Positions 20,320 to 31,175 of a stretch of 64,000 bases of DNA are shown piece by piece. Under the pieces are notes generated by a model. It worked only from the letters and a program-made list of their open reading frames with translations, had not been told where the DNA came from and did no database searches. Source of the stretch: Sporodiniella umbellata (lineage: Eukaryota; Mucoromycota; Mucoromycetes; Mucorales; Rhizopodaceae). The DNA lies in contig JAIXMR010000025.1 in the NCBI GenBank assembly GCA_025677835.1, positions 62,001 through 126,000 of the forward strand, written 5' to 3'. Each line of letters begins with the position of its first letter. Position 1 is the stretch's first letter. The translations under genes were made by a program, and so were the position numbers.

Positions 20320-20763
20320 CTCAGAGTGAATAAAAAGGGATCTAAAGAACCTCTAACCAAACTAGGCATAGTGATGATTTTACTGTAGAGCAAAACCGAT
20401 ATTGTCTGTTTGGTTTCGTTTCAAGATAACCATAGTCAAGATGCAGCCGGTTGATTCCAAGGTGTGGATGAATCACAGTATGGGTTTTTTCTTGTAGACA
20501 GCTTAAAACGTGGCATTCTCTTGGGCTACAGCGTCAGTAGACGCCAAGGGTGTGTGTGACTGTTCTGTGATGGAGCCATTTCTCTTTGACTCATCACTTT
20601 TTTATGCTTTGGTTACCATAGCAACCGTAACAAGGCAGTGTATTTGTTCAACCTTTCACAAAGGCTCTGAAAACAATCCCCCAAAAAAAAAAAAAAAAAA
20701 AAAAAACGCGTTGTGTAAAATAAGAATAACAACAACAACAAGAATAATTTATAAAGGATAGGA
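18831..20763. promoter_or_regulatory. HSF upstream region and downstream region of the CCCH gene
   Basis: About 1.9 kb without a supportable gene. A TATA-like element on the minus strand (TATATAAAAGG) lies near 18927-18940, about 100 nt before the HSF start. A head-to-head heat shock half-site pair, TTCTAGAA, sits at 19426-19433. Long homopolymers include T runs at 19912-19930 and 19959-19974 and a 30-A run at 20288-20317. The frames seen on either strand are short, AT-driven and lack domain-like sequence. Confidence 0.5.
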
Positions 20764-21190
20764 TCAAAGAGGCAGTGAAGAAAAAGAAGAAAAAGAAGAC
20801 GATCTACGAGAGCAACCTGTGAACCAAGGTAGATCAGGATAGAGGGGGGGTGGAGAGCCAACCAGAGGTTCCTGCCATGGTTGAAACTCATCCAGTATTA
20901 ACGTTTCATCGTGAATAAACACACATCGCACACCGTATAAACAGGTACCGGTGAGATGAAACGTACGACAGGTCTGTGTTTTATATTTTGATGAACGTGG
21001 AATAGAACGAAGTTCTTCAGCGCCATGAGCAAATCGACATTTGTGTTGATATCTAACCAAAAATAAAAAATAAAAATAAAAATCCATCTATCCATACTCT
21101 CTCTCTGTGTGTTTACCTGCAATGGCCTATCTCTTGCCAATTACGACACATCTCGGTCTTGTACAATCTGATGTGTCTTTCATGAATCAT
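20764..21190 (-). CDS. Tandem CCCH zinc finger protein, tristetraprolin type
   Basis: A small mRNA-decay type RNA-binding protein. Two exons, 21190-21117 and 21052-20764, encode 120 residues. Both fingers are complete C-x8-C-x5-C-x3-H: finger 1 is [20 protein letters not shown], split by the intron at its second cysteine, and finger 2 is [20 protein letters not shown]. Each has the lead-in typical of the TTP/Zfs1/Cth family, LYKTEMC and KYKTQTC. These fingers are known to bind UAUUUA-type AU-rich elements. The protein is much shorter than most relatives: only nine residues precede the KTEMC motif, and the tail is a Ser/Phe-rich stretch. A longer N-terminus from an undetected upstream exon is possible, but a TATA box at 21241-21248 supports the start used. 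Confidence 0.9.
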
Positions 21191-21240
21191 CTTGTGGAAA
21201 AATAAAAAGAGAAAGAAGAGAGCATAAAAAAAAAAAAAAG

Positions 21241-21248
21241 TTTATATA
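21241..21248 (-). promoter_or_regulatory. TATA box of the CCCH zinc finger gene
   Basis: TATATAAA on the minus strand, 51 nt upstream of the ATG at 21190. Its position fits a short 5' UTR. Confidence 0.5.
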
Positions 21249-21530
21249 GTTTCTGTCCGACCGATTTTAAAAAAACAAAACAAACGCAAACTTTTTAAGA
21301 TCAAACACATACAGCAGTATAAAACAAGTATACCCACTTTTCTTTATCAGCTGGGCAGAAGTAAACAAGGCATTGTTGTTTTTTTTTTTTTTTTTTTAGG
21401 GTTTCTATCACCCAAAAAAGGGTCGTAAAGATGTTATGGACTGAAATGATTCCCAAATTTGGTTTCAAGCCGATGTACAATAAAAACAAAGGTTTCATCT
21501 TCAAACTTAATAGTTGTTGTCGTTGTTTTT

Positions 21531-21548
21531 ATTATTTATTTATTTATT

Positions 21549-21580
<32 letters not shown>

Positions 21581-21581
21581 G
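21531..21581. repeat. (TTTA)n/(ATT)n microsatellite
   Basis: Roughly seven TTTA units pass into about seven ATT units, in the predicted 3' UTR of the coiled-coil gene on the minus strand. Directly visible. Confidence 0.95.
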
Positions 21582-21591
21582 ATTGTCGTAG

Positions 21592-23095
21592 TTACTTCTT
21601 CAAGAAAGGGTTGTTGGGATTAAAAGGTCGCTGAAGGGAGCTTTCAGGAGAGGGAGATTCTGCATTTGGTTTGGGTGCTTCATAAATAGGTGGTGGTTCT
21701 GAATGACTCTCGCTGGTCGAAGCCCCTGCTCCGGCTCCTGCTTGTAGCACGCGCTCAATAAACCCACATCGTTCTTTTTCTAGTAAGGCTTGGGTATCAC
21801 TGATAGCAGTGGCTAGACGTTGGACCGCCTCTTGAGAATAATACTTGTATTGAACTGTCCATTGGATCGAATTCTGTACGTTTTGATGAACTGCATTCAG
21901 CTGACTCAAGCATTGAACAGCTCTGACTAAAGAGGGTGATTTAAAAAAAAAAAAAAAAAAAGCCCTCTTTGTCTTTCCCTCTTTGTCTTTCCCTCTTACC
22001 TTTCCAAGCCTGATCAAAGTAATTCCAGCCAAGCTGCACATAGAGCAAAGCATTGTTGGTCACCACATCCAACGTCTGTGGATGAGGCAGTTCTGGTAAA
22101 ATGGCTCGAGCGGTATTCAATAATTTCTGAATATCCCACATTCTCTTTTTACAGACTAGACAGTGTGAACAGACGGATAGCCAACACTCTCTTACCTTCC
22201 AAATGACGAATATGTTCTTCTTCTAGTAATGGTGTACCAAAAACATCCAATGAATTGTAATTGATGGTGCTACCTAAAATTTGCACCGTCTTTTGGATAT
22301 CTGCTGATGCTTTGACTAATTGTTCTTCGGCGTCTTCAAACCTTTTGGAATCTCGGATGGCCTAGGCATGGCAAGTGCGTTACTAAAAAAAAAACGAGAG
22401 CTTCTATTTTTTTTACCAACTGTCTTTGTGTAGAGTAACTTTTCAGTTCTTCTTTCAACTTGGTTTCTTGCGGGAAATTGGGGTCTTTGTATTCAAAAAT
22501 CTAAATCGTATGCTTTAGAATCCGTGATTGTTTTATTTGGGACATTACTTGATCTAATAGCGAATCAAACTGAGCCCTTGCTTCTTTGAGTAGAGAAAGA
22601 TGTTCTCCTTTCAATTTTTTTTCCTATGGATTTATAAGAAAAAAAAAAAAAACACACATACTTTTCTTACTTGTGCCATCCAGTGACCCTGAGCCTCTTG
22701 AAGTTGACCTAATTCTCTTTTGGCCCTCTGTTCGTTTTCAAAAGCCAGTTGATAATCCGCTTCTTCTTTCGCTTCCAATGCCTTCTTTTTACCAGATAAG
22801 GTAGCAGCGGCCGATTTAAAAGACAAGTGACGAAGTTTTCGTACGTTTTCATATTCTTTTTTTCTATATCCATGGGCCAAAAATAAGTAAGGATCTTTTG
22901 TCCAAACATCATGTCTTACGATTGCTTTTCAAGTGAAATGACCTGACGTTGTTTGGCATCTATCCAGCAGAGGTGATCTTCTATTTGTTTCTGGATCTCT
23001 TCAAGCTGCTGTTTGATTCTCTTTTCTTCTCTTAACCGGTCTTTCAGCTGCCTATAGTAGTCTGCTTGATCTTCTATACACGTTACAAGCGTCAT
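21592..23095 (-). CDS. Coiled-coil protein of unknown function
   Basis: Seven exons: 23095-22920, 22863-22671, 22623-22549, 22500-22417, 22361-22196, 22155-22000, 21926-21592. All phases close, giving 394 residues. The first 150 residues are charged heptad-like sequence (YYRQLKDRLREEKRIKQQLE, KKKALEAKEEADYQLAFENE), a long coiled coil. A globular helical part follows with ADIQKTVQILGSTINYNSLD, WDIQKLLNTARAILPEL and VQLGWNYFDQAWK. The tail is Ser/Pro-rich and low complexity, ending NPNNPFLKK. No catalytic motif, signal peptide or membrane segment is visible. I do not recognise the family; a cytoskeletal or membrane-contact scaffold would be a guess. The many exons and consistent phases make it a real gene. 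Confidence 0.85.
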
Positions 23096-23434
23096 TCTTG
23101 AACATGCACCCTCTCTTGTCGATAGAAATCAAAGAAAATCAATGCTCTCGCCTTATTTTTGTTTTGTTTTGTTTTCTATCTCCGTCCAATCAGGATCAAG
23201 GCCTACTGTCTTTAGAAAAAAAAAAATAAAAATAGACTGGCTCAGTCCCTCAGCTTATTTCTGCATTACTTTTTAGTGTGTGTGTGTGTGTGTATTATCA
23301 GTGATCGATTGACTCTTTTAAACAATAAAAAAAAAGAAAGAGAGAGAGAGAGAGAGAGAGACTTTTCTTTAGAATAAGGATGATTAAAAAGGAGAGAATA
23401 AATAATACAGGAGGGGGGGGAGTGTCTATTTGTC
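23096..23434. other. Spacer with GT and GA repeats
   Basis: About 340 bp between tandem minus-strand genes. It carries a GT run at 23276-23293 and a GA run at 23337-23362, both likely in the aminotransferase 3' UTR. No gene seen. Confidence 0.7.
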
Positions 23435-24731
23435 TTATAATTCCTTCCAAGCGTTGACGAGTACTTGATTATGTTTGTCTTTACGTACAGCCACACGAAT
23501 AAAAGTAGGGCAATTGTAACCTGGCTTACCACTTCGAACGGGGACGCCCGCTTTACGAGCCAACGACTCAGCTTTTGAGGCAACGACAGCATCCTTCATG
23601 TTGATCCAAATCCAACTCAAGAAGGGCTGACCCTCGAATTCCCATTCCTGAGCGATAGGTAAAGCTTTGAGGGATTTGATCAGGGAGGCTCTTAGACGCG
23701 GGGTGTTTGTCCAGGTTGTCTTTAGATAGTCTTTTTCGTCTACCACTGCTTCCACAAAGGCCAAGGCAGGTCCGTTAACAGACCAAGGGACTTGTATTCT
23801 TCTCAAGGCCTCGCAATGTTCGTCTGTAGGGCAGATCACCGATCCTACCCGGAGTCCAGTACAAGACCAGATCTTGGTCCAAGAATGCATCACATGAACC
23901 GAAACACCCCTTTCATCCCACATTTGCTTCAAAAACTCATGTTCAGAGATCAGAGAATCCAAACGGAACTTTTCCGATGACCACACCTGCATTGATTCAT
24001 CTAATAGAAAATCCCTTTTTTTTTCAGTCACTTGGCCCCCCGCCCTTTTTTTTTTTTTGAACTCAACAAGTGCTTACCAACAATCACACAGCCTTCGTCT
24101 TTGATATTCTTTTCAATCCAAGATTTCATAATGTCTACCGAATAATATTCACCGGTAGGATTGCAAGGATTCACGATACATAGCATATCCACGGCTGCAG
24201 GGTTTTCAGGTTCCAAAATTTTGAATCCATTGGTTTCAGCACTTCGTTGATATTCTCTGTACTATGCCAGCCATGAGAAATACATACATACATATATATA
24301 AAGATAGATACCTGAATGTTCCAAGGACCTCCTTTCCAGCTCGGTCGACGAATGCCTTGTTTGTTAGCAGACAGTAAAGCCTTACGTACCACCAGATCGA
24401 TCAACTCAGATGCTCCGTTTCCCATCAACAGACGGTGCTGATGTTGACTTGCTTCTTGTTCCCATAAAAACTCGGCCAGTTTGGATTTGGCAGGCTCTTG
24501 ATTCGCGGCTGGGTAATGATGAATCTGGTTCATCTTTATTCTACAACGTCAGTCTGTTATTTAATCCTTGGGTGTATGACTTACAGCTTCTTTGGCTGCC
24601 TTCAATGCTTTCGGTGGTGTACCAAGATAATTCGTCGTCACACTAAAGTCCTCTATAAAGTTTTCAATAAAACGATGTTCTTGACCTCCATGAAATGTTT
24701 GTGTTTTCGTATCCCAGACTTGAGCTGCCAT
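23435..24731 (-). CDS. Class I/II PLP-dependent aminotransferase, histidinol-phosphate aminotransferase-like
   Basis: Four exons, 24731-24585, 24533-24312, 24261-24078, 24000-23435, encode 372 residues, the usual size for HisC/CobD-type fold-type I enzymes. Landmarks: GNGASELIDLVVRKAL (cofactor phosphate loop), CIVNPCNPTGEYY (the conserved NPxNPTG), VDESMQVW (the DE-x motif; the aspartate pairs with the PLP nitrogen), HSWTKIWSCTGLRVG, which contains the PLP-binding lysine in S-x2-K-x5-GLRxG, and a late arginine in NCPTFIRVAV for substrate carboxylate. Family knowledge allows histidinol-phosphate aminotransferase or threonine-phosphate decarboxylase-like activity, and substrate choice cannot be read from sequence alone. 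No mitochondrial presequence is obvious. Confidence 0.85.
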
Positions 24732-24801
24732 TTGTTTTCTTTTTTTTTTTTTTTTTTTAGAAAAAGAAAGAAAGAGTATTGAATAGAATTTGAGATTTTC
24801 T

Positions 24802-24802
<1 letters not shown>

Positions 24803-24840
<38 letters not shown>
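24803..24840. repeat. 38-T homopolymer
   Basis: One of the longest homopolymers in the window, in the 185-bp spacer between the sideroflexin stop and the aminotransferase start. On the sense strand of both genes it is poly-A. Length may be affected by sequencing slippage. Confidence 0.85.
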
Positions 24841-24841
<1 letters not shown>

Positions 24842-24916
24842 GAAAACGTGGAGCAATGACAGTAGACAACGGGCATTGAAAGCTGGGCTTAGAAAGATGT
24901 GTAAGCAAAAGGTTTA

Positions 24917-26070
24917 TTAAAGACCTTTGTTAAAATAAAGACGTTGGATAGGCTTTCCATCTTTGTCTTTCAAGGCTTGAAATTCTTTTTCCATCGAGCT
25001 TGTCTCCAACTCACCCAGTTGAGGAAAGACAGCAATGGCAGCGGGTAAGGCAGTCATTAAACACATTGCGATCAAAGCTATTAAAAAACAAAGCTTAATC
25101 CTTTTGTGTGTATCTGTCTTTTGTTTACCAAAGTTGATAGGAGGCACCCATCCAGGACGCGCTTGAATAAACGCAGTACGTTGAATCTGACCCAACAAGA
25201 AAGGGGGCAGGATTAATACAGGCGCATTGGTCAACAGACGAGACAGGGCCACTTGAGAAACGGCAGAAAAACCGGCCTCTTTGGATTTGCCATACGTCTG
25301 ACCTTCTTCACCAAACACCTCGATACCCTCCCTGACTTCTTTTCCTCGCATCAAAAACACATTGACCGTTCCTGCAGCCGCAACTGCCGTGAAGGGTACA
25401 AGCTTTGTACAGATGGATTGCATACGTTTTGAAAGGTTCAGCCGAGGCACCAGTTGATTTAATCCAACTGCGAGAGCACAAGAGGTGGTAACGGCTGAAG
25501 CATAGGCAACTAAGACATACGATATGAGTCACATCTTTTTATTTATGTTTTTCTTACTGCCGGTTTCTTGAACACTCATGGGGGTTGTTTTGTTGGCATT
25601 GGCAGAATTAAAAGCGACATTCACGCTTTGATTGGCCCATTGCCAAAAGAGAATACTTTGGATCTATACAAACGCAGATAAGAGGCCAGAGATAGAAAGC
25701 TGACTTACACTGGGATTAGGTAAAAGCATACCGGCTACTAAAACCAGATTGGTAGGAACAAAACAAGCCATTCGAAAAGGTAAAAACACGGGTTCTTTTG
25801 TATCCGGATGCACTGTCGAGTCCACAACTAGCACTGCTTTTAACACCTTCATAACATACAACACTTACTTTTCTTGGCTCGCCAAAGGCTTGACTCATCC
25901 TTAATATGATCGCTGTTGGCCAATAACTGTTGACAGGCTTCTAATTCCTTTCGGGAGACAAACAACGTCCTTGGGTCGGTCACATCAATAAAATGTCTTA
26001 GTCTTCCCCAATAGCTGGTTTGTGGATAACGAGGTTTGGCTTGAGAAATAAAAAGAAGGTTTTTATTCAT
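24917..26070 (-). CDS. FSF1: Sideroflexin, mitochondrial amino-acid carrier
   Basis: Inner-membrane sideroflexin; animal SFXN1 imports serine for one-carbon metabolism. Five exons: 26070-25869, 25827-25709, 25663-25558, 25509-25129, 25077-24917, giving 322 residues, exactly the family size. Family blocks run in order: SYWGRLRHFIDVTDPRTLF, WRAKKIVDSTVHPDTKEPVF, PFRMACFVPTNLVLVAGML, ILFWQWANQSVNVAFNSANA, VQETGIAYASAVTTSCALAV, VPFTAVAAAGTVNVFLMRG, and the C-terminus QRLYFNKGL. Four to five hydrophobic segments are visible. The 41-nt first intron (25828-25868) is among the smallest here and its 3' end was chosen because the joined sequence AKKIVDSTVHPDT aligns without gaps to yeast Fsf1. Confidence 0.95.
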
Positions 26071-26330
26071 CTTTCAAAGGGTTGGGGTTTATATAGCTAG
26101 CTGCTTAGGATCATGATTCTTATTAGGCTTACACAAATCAACAGGTGTCATTTTTTCTCTTTAAAAAAAAAAAAAATTGTGGGAAAAAAAAAAAAAAAAA
26201 AAAAAAAAAAATGAAAAAGAATAATAGGGAGAGAAAATAGTAGTAACGAGAAAATAATAATAAAGAAAAAAAAAAAAAAAAAAAATGGAATGTGAGTGAA
26301 TGTAAAGTGTGTGTGTGTGTGTATATATAT

Positions 26331-26365
<35 letters not shown>

Positions 26366-26369
26366 TAGC
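26071..26369. repeat. Low-complexity spacer: A runs and GT/TA/GATA/GA repeats
   Basis: Between the coactivator stop and the sideroflexin start. A runs occupy 26163-26175, 26187-26210 and 26264-26284. A compound microsatellite at 26307-26367 passes from GT to TA to GATA to GA and ends just before the coactivator stop codon, so it lies in that gene's 3' UTR. Confidence 0.85.
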
Positions 26370-28560
26370 TTAGACAGCACAGAGTTTTCCACTGTCATCC
26401 AAGATTTTCTCTGACTCGTTATCATCAAATTTGACAAACTCATTCGGATCCCAATCGAAACCAAGGTCAAGCTGTGTAGAGTCTACCCAGGAAGGTAATG
26501 TCATTTCTTCTTCTTCTGTCGTCACCGGCTTCTTTTCTTGTGGAATGGCAGCCATCGAGAGTTGGTTCATGTCTGGAGTACTGAAGGTTTCGTCTTTGTA
26601 GCCCTCTTTCAAATAACTATCAAAGTTGATCATGTCCAGTGGATCGCTACTATGGGGTATGGCCACCTCGTACTCCAACATGGACTGGATCTGTTGCGGT
26701 TCTAAACCTACCGTGTTCTGAAGAGCGTGTGTACGCTGTGTAACAACAGGGGATGACGTGTTGGATCGTACCCCACGTTGCTTTTTGGACGGTGGGAGCT
26801 TCAGATCCATCGGCTCACGCTTGATCTTCATCGCCAAATCTTCTTCTTCCCCTCTTTTCACACCAGGCGCTTGCGATAGCATGTTTTGTTGCATCAATTG
26901 ACTCTGTTGTTGCATCAGCTGCTGTTGCGCCATCTGTTGCTGTAAAAGCATCTTTTGTTTCAACACTTGTTGATGAAAAAAGTGTTGGTTCAGTTGCATC
27001 GAAGCTTGGGCTGTCATCGGTGGAGGCATCGACACCGCTTGGGCCATAGAAGTATGCGGTGCCTGTTGAGACATAGACACTTGGGCTGCCATCGGAGAGG
27101 ACTGCATCGAGGACGTAGACTGCAGATGGCCTGCTAACGACAGGGGCGTCTGTAGTTTGCCTTGTTGTTTTTGTTGTTGTGTATGGAGCTGGGCCTGTTG
27201 CGCTTGTTGTTGCTGGACTTGGTGTGCTTGCTGTTGCACTTGCATTTGCGCTTTTTGTTGTGCTTGCTGTTGCGCAAGATGCTGTGCCTGTTGCTGTTGG
27301 ATTTGTTGCTGTGCCTGCTGTTGAATCTGCGCTTGCTGTTGTTGGATTTGCTGTTGGGTCATCTTTTGGGATTGCACCTGGGGTTGCATTGGCTGAGTTT
27401 GCTTCTGGGTCATCTTTTGAGACTGAGATGGTGCCTGTTGGACCTGCTGTTGTTGTTGTTGTTGTTGCTGCTGCTGCTGCTGCAAATGGGCCTGGACTTG
27501 TTGCTGTTGTTGCTGGAGCTGTGCTTGGAGCTGTGCTTGACGTGGTGTTAGTTGGCTTGGTGGCTGCATAGGAATACTGGCTCCCATGGTGTTTTTAACC
27601 CAGGACAGGTAGCCATTCAGTTGCTCCCTGAGCTTAAAGACACTCTCAAGGTTAAAGATATACTTGTCTTGAGGCAGAAGGCTAAATTGATCTTCCAACA
27701 TATACTTCATCAGCAAAATTCGTCTTGTCGCCTCAGAGTTTCTTGTCGTCAACAAAAACATAGGTAAGAGATGATCCAATTTCTCGTACATCATTTTCAT
27801 CTGTTGAATATAGGTTTTAATGGTCGATTTGTCTTTATCATTTAACCCTTCAATCATTGGTCCACTGACTTTTTTTTTTGTGTAAAACAAATAAAAATAA
27901 ATAATAATCATCATCATAATAAAAAAGACGGTAAGAAACATGAACCTTCCAAAAAAAAAAAAATGAAAGCAGAATACCTTTTGTCTTGCGAATGTTTTCA
28001 TCAAGTTGCTTGACAAGAAAGACAACATTGGTTTTGGTGATATTGGCAGGCCCCATGGAAGGAGGTCTCTGAGGCAAAGCCATAGGTTTTTGCTCAAATG
28101 ATCGATTGCCCTGTAACATCATGTTTTGATTTACTAACCCTTGCATAGTCGTAGGATCAAGAGAGTACATGGAATCCAGCTTATTGGCAGCCATGGAAGT
28201 ACTTGGGTTGGCAGGCATCATCGAGGGAGAGCCGTCATACGAAGGCTGCATCGAAGTGTTTGAATAGGCCATATACTGCTGTTGTTGCTGTTGTTGAAGT
28301 GCCATTTGATGAGCCATGTACATTTGAAGCTGTTGTTGCTGTTGTTGTTGCTGCTGTTGCTGTTGCTGTTGCTGCTGAGGACGAGTGTCCATCATGGACA
28401 AGGGATTAGAATCAAATGAATTGGGCTGAAAATTGACCTGTTGACCATTGATTGAATCGTTTGTAGACGGAAATACAGCCTGCTGATTATTGTTATTAAT
28501 TTGGCTGTTGATTTGGAATAGCTTCTTTGTATGAGCCATTATATATTCATCCTGTTCCAT
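26370..28560 (-). CDS. Gln-rich transcription coactivator, possibly Mediator Med15/Gal11-like
   Basis: Two exons, 28560-27978 and 27868-26370, encode 693 residues. The N-terminal 150 residues are Gln/Met-rich with a poly-Q run. A folded helical block follows, NVVFLVKQLDENIRKTK through GLNDKDKSTIKTYIQQMKMM, LDHLLPMFLLTTRNSEATRR and LMKYMLEDQFSLLPQDKY to QLNGYLSWVKNT. Then come about 200 residues of Gln/Ala/Met repeats, a basic patch (KLPPSKKQRGVRSN) and an acidic tail with bulky hydrophobics (LDLGFDWDPNEFVKFDD), typical of an activation domain. The helical block flanked by poly-Q recalls the fungal Med15 arrangement, but no N-terminal KIX domain is visible, so this stays a hypothesis; a general Gln-rich co-regulator is the alternative. 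Confidence 0.8.
27444..27483. repeat. CAG/CAA repeat (poly-Q coding)
   Basis: Mixed CAG and CAA codons on the minus strand encode a run of glutamines in the coactivator. Mixing of the codons should limit slippage. Directly visible. Confidence 0.9.
28330..28377. repeat. CAG/CAA repeat (poly-Q coding), N-terminal run
   Basis: A second block of mixed CAG/CAA codons, encoding about 16 glutamines near residue 62-77 of the coactivator. Confidence 0.9.
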
Positions 28561-28629
28561 AGAAACAAAAGTTGTTGTTTTTTTTTTTTTAGAATTGGAC
28601 GATTCCTTCAGATGTATAGAACGGTTCTG

Positions 28630-28661
<32 letters not shown>

Positions 28662-30015
28662 CTTCTCGTTTTACCTTGCTAGTACTGTTTTGATAGACAG
28701 TAGACTCATATATCCTAGCTGAATTGTAGGCCTCGTTTCCAGTAAATTGAGGTGATGAACGATTAAAAGCGACACCCCTTTATCAAAATAAAATAAGCAA
28801 CACACTTTAAAAGAGAGCCAGCTTTTCTAAAGCCCACTTACAGTTGATCTATAATTTTTGTTCTTTCTGTAATAGACAGTTCATTTCTCCAGTTAGCGTC
28901 GAGCATTAAGGGCAAAACAAAGCAAAAAATATAAAAAAAAATTCAAAAAAGAAAAAGCAAAACTAAAAATTTTCTGAATTTGAATCACGCATTTATTTTA
29001 TTTTCAAATTTACAGTGGGTACTACTTTTTTTTTAAAGAGGGAGAAGGTAGTAGAGGGAGAAATAGCAAGTAAATCAAAAGGCAGAAAAACACCGGCCTG
29101 TTACGTTTATTGGCGTTGATTGATTGATAAATGATGCAATACTTCTTGTTCTCTTTTATTTTCAACATAAAACTGTGTTTGAATCGATGAAGGAGCAAGA
29201 GAGATAGTGAATCTACACACCTCCCTTTCGTTTACTATAGAACAGTAACCACGTTCAAAAAAAAAAAAAAAAAAGTGTTACGGAATCAAGGAGTCAATAA
29301 AACCTTTGAATGTCACATGACTTTATCGGCCCATAACAATCCAATCATTGCACGTGTTTGAGTACTGTTTTTTCACTTAGACAGACACTGGTCTGGCTGA
29401 AAAGAAAGCTTACGTTTTATACTGTACCAGCTTGCACTTGAAATATGTGCCATGATGAGTGTTTTGTGACTGAAATGTACTATGTGTTAGCCAAATGTAT
29501 GTGTATATCCACTTTTGTACATTTATTCTTAGATTTCTTTTAAGATTTTACTAGATTCCCAACGTAAAACCAAGCAAAGTATTTACACAGCTTACAAACA
29601 ACCATGTCTTTTAAAATAAGGCAGGGGGCCTTTTTACTTTTTCTATGGTAAAAAGTAATAAGATCAAGTATACAGAAAAGATCTTTACTAAAAAAAAAAA
29701 AAAAAAAAATAGAGGATGGATACTCTTCTAATGGAAGATTCTACGTGTTGATATGTTTATGTAGCTGGAAAAAAAAAAAAAAAAAACATGACTTTCTCTG
29801 CCTTTTCTCTCGTCCTGGTGTTTATTACAGCGACGGTCAATGCTCACTATGGTCATTGGACAAAGTAATAATAACAATAATAATTAAAAAATTATTAAAT
29901 CATAATAAAAATAGTTGCCCTTTTTAGTAACCTTCAATGCTATCTAAAAACACATGATGACTCGTATGGGTAAAGACACTAACGCTTTTAGGGCTTATTT
30001 CTGGTTTTGCTTGTT

Positions 30016-30042
30016 ATTTTCCATTTTCCAAAAATGGAAAAT
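30016..30042. repeat. Perfect 12-bp inverted repeat, 3-nt loop
   Basis: ATTTTCCATTTT, then CCA, then AAAATGGAAAAT. The arms are exactly complementary. It lies in non-coding DNA away from any gene end I can place. Confidence 0.9.
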
Positions 30043-30910
30043 TAGTATTATTATTTTTTTCTAAAAAATTAAACAGTCATATTCGTTGTCGACTCAACTA
30101 ATAGAAAATTGAACAGATCTACTCAATTGATAAACATAGATACGCCAAAACAAACAAACAAACAAACAAACAAAAAAAGGCGCCAACTTTCTTTTTTTTT
30201 TTTCTTTCGTTTTCTGTTTTGATAGATGTAGATAGAGTAAGAAAATCTAGGCTATTCAACAGGTTGTTGGCTATGAGCAGATTAGGTAGATCAAGCACTA
30301 TTTGTGACTAGTAAGATAGCCAAAAGGGGGTGACTGTTTATTCTTTCGTTTCTAACCAAACATGGTTCCTTTATGAGTATGCTTTAATAATAGCAACAAA
30401 AGCCAAGGGCGTCAGTTTATTCCTATTTCTGGCGACAAAACGAAACCAACTTGCTCTAGAGAAACATCCAATGGTTGAAATGCTATTATTTGTGGGATTG
30501 AAAGGGAATCGAATCTGTCTAGAACAGGGTTTATTCAAAGCCTGATTAGAGTTTAACACTTTTGACAAGCTGGGTCTATTAATAGCTGTCTGTTTTAATG
30601 ACATCCAGTTTAAAATTTGAGAACATGATTGTTATTCTTTGGTTATAACCAAAGTGAGAGATAAAAAGAGGATTAACATTTCAAGGAGAAAACTAACAAA
30701 ACAAGATATCTTTTTTCTACAAGCTTTCTATAAAACATAAAAATGGTGTATTATTCAGGTATCAGATCGTGATCAAACAAAGAACATTGCTAGGTCAGTC
30801 ATTTTTGTCCCTAAATGGGATTTTTTTTTTTTTGTGTGTGTTCACGATACGCATGGGTTGAACAATCGAATCAACGAAAAAGGGGAGGAAATAAAGAAAG
30901 GGGAGAAAGT

Positions 30911-31175
30911 ATGAGTGTTTTCTGTAATAAAGAAAATGTGTCGATCATCAGAGTGAGTGGATCGATAACAGACAGCCGGTTCTCCTTTGGTTTCAAGCTG
31001 ATTTTGTGTTTTGATGACTCGGTGAGATTTTTTTTTTTTTTTTTTTTTTTTCAGGTTTACAATGGCAAACCTACGTTCAGCCAATGTACAAACCGTGTGG
31101 ATGCAACGGTATTTGGTGGTCTCTTTTTGAAAAAAAAAAAAAAAAAGCATAAGAAAAATGGGTGGGAGATGTTTT
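30911..31175 (+). CDS. Weak two-exon small gene candidate
   Basis: An ATG at 30911 opens a 37-codon frame that reads to a GT at 31022, followed by a T-run intron of the style used by real genes here and an AG at 31054. The next exon continues in phase (VYNGKPTFSQC, RVDATVFGG) to a stop at 31173-31175. The joined product is about 77 residues with a Lys-rich tail coded by an A run. The 30930-31110 stretch is richer in G+C than its surroundings. No domain or relative is recognised, and this could be chance or a gene remnant. Confidence 0.25.

Larger units (their letters stand above)
21191..21591. other. Spacer with tetra- and trinucleotide repeats
   Basis: The spacer between two minus-strand genes. 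It contains a T run at 21380-21396 and a (TTTA)n then (ATT)n block at 21531-21581, immediately downstream of the coiled-coil gene's stop. No coding frame. Confidence 0.7.

Noticed and set aside
20510..20761. 84-codon plus-strand frame downstream of the CCCH gene
   Set aside because: Ends in an A-run-coded Lys stretch, no motif, and it lies in the probable 3' UTR of the minus-strand gene.
27162..27571. Long Leu/Val/Ala-rich frames on the plus strand
   Set aside because: They are antisense shadows of the CAG/CAA repeats of the Gln-rich coactivator.
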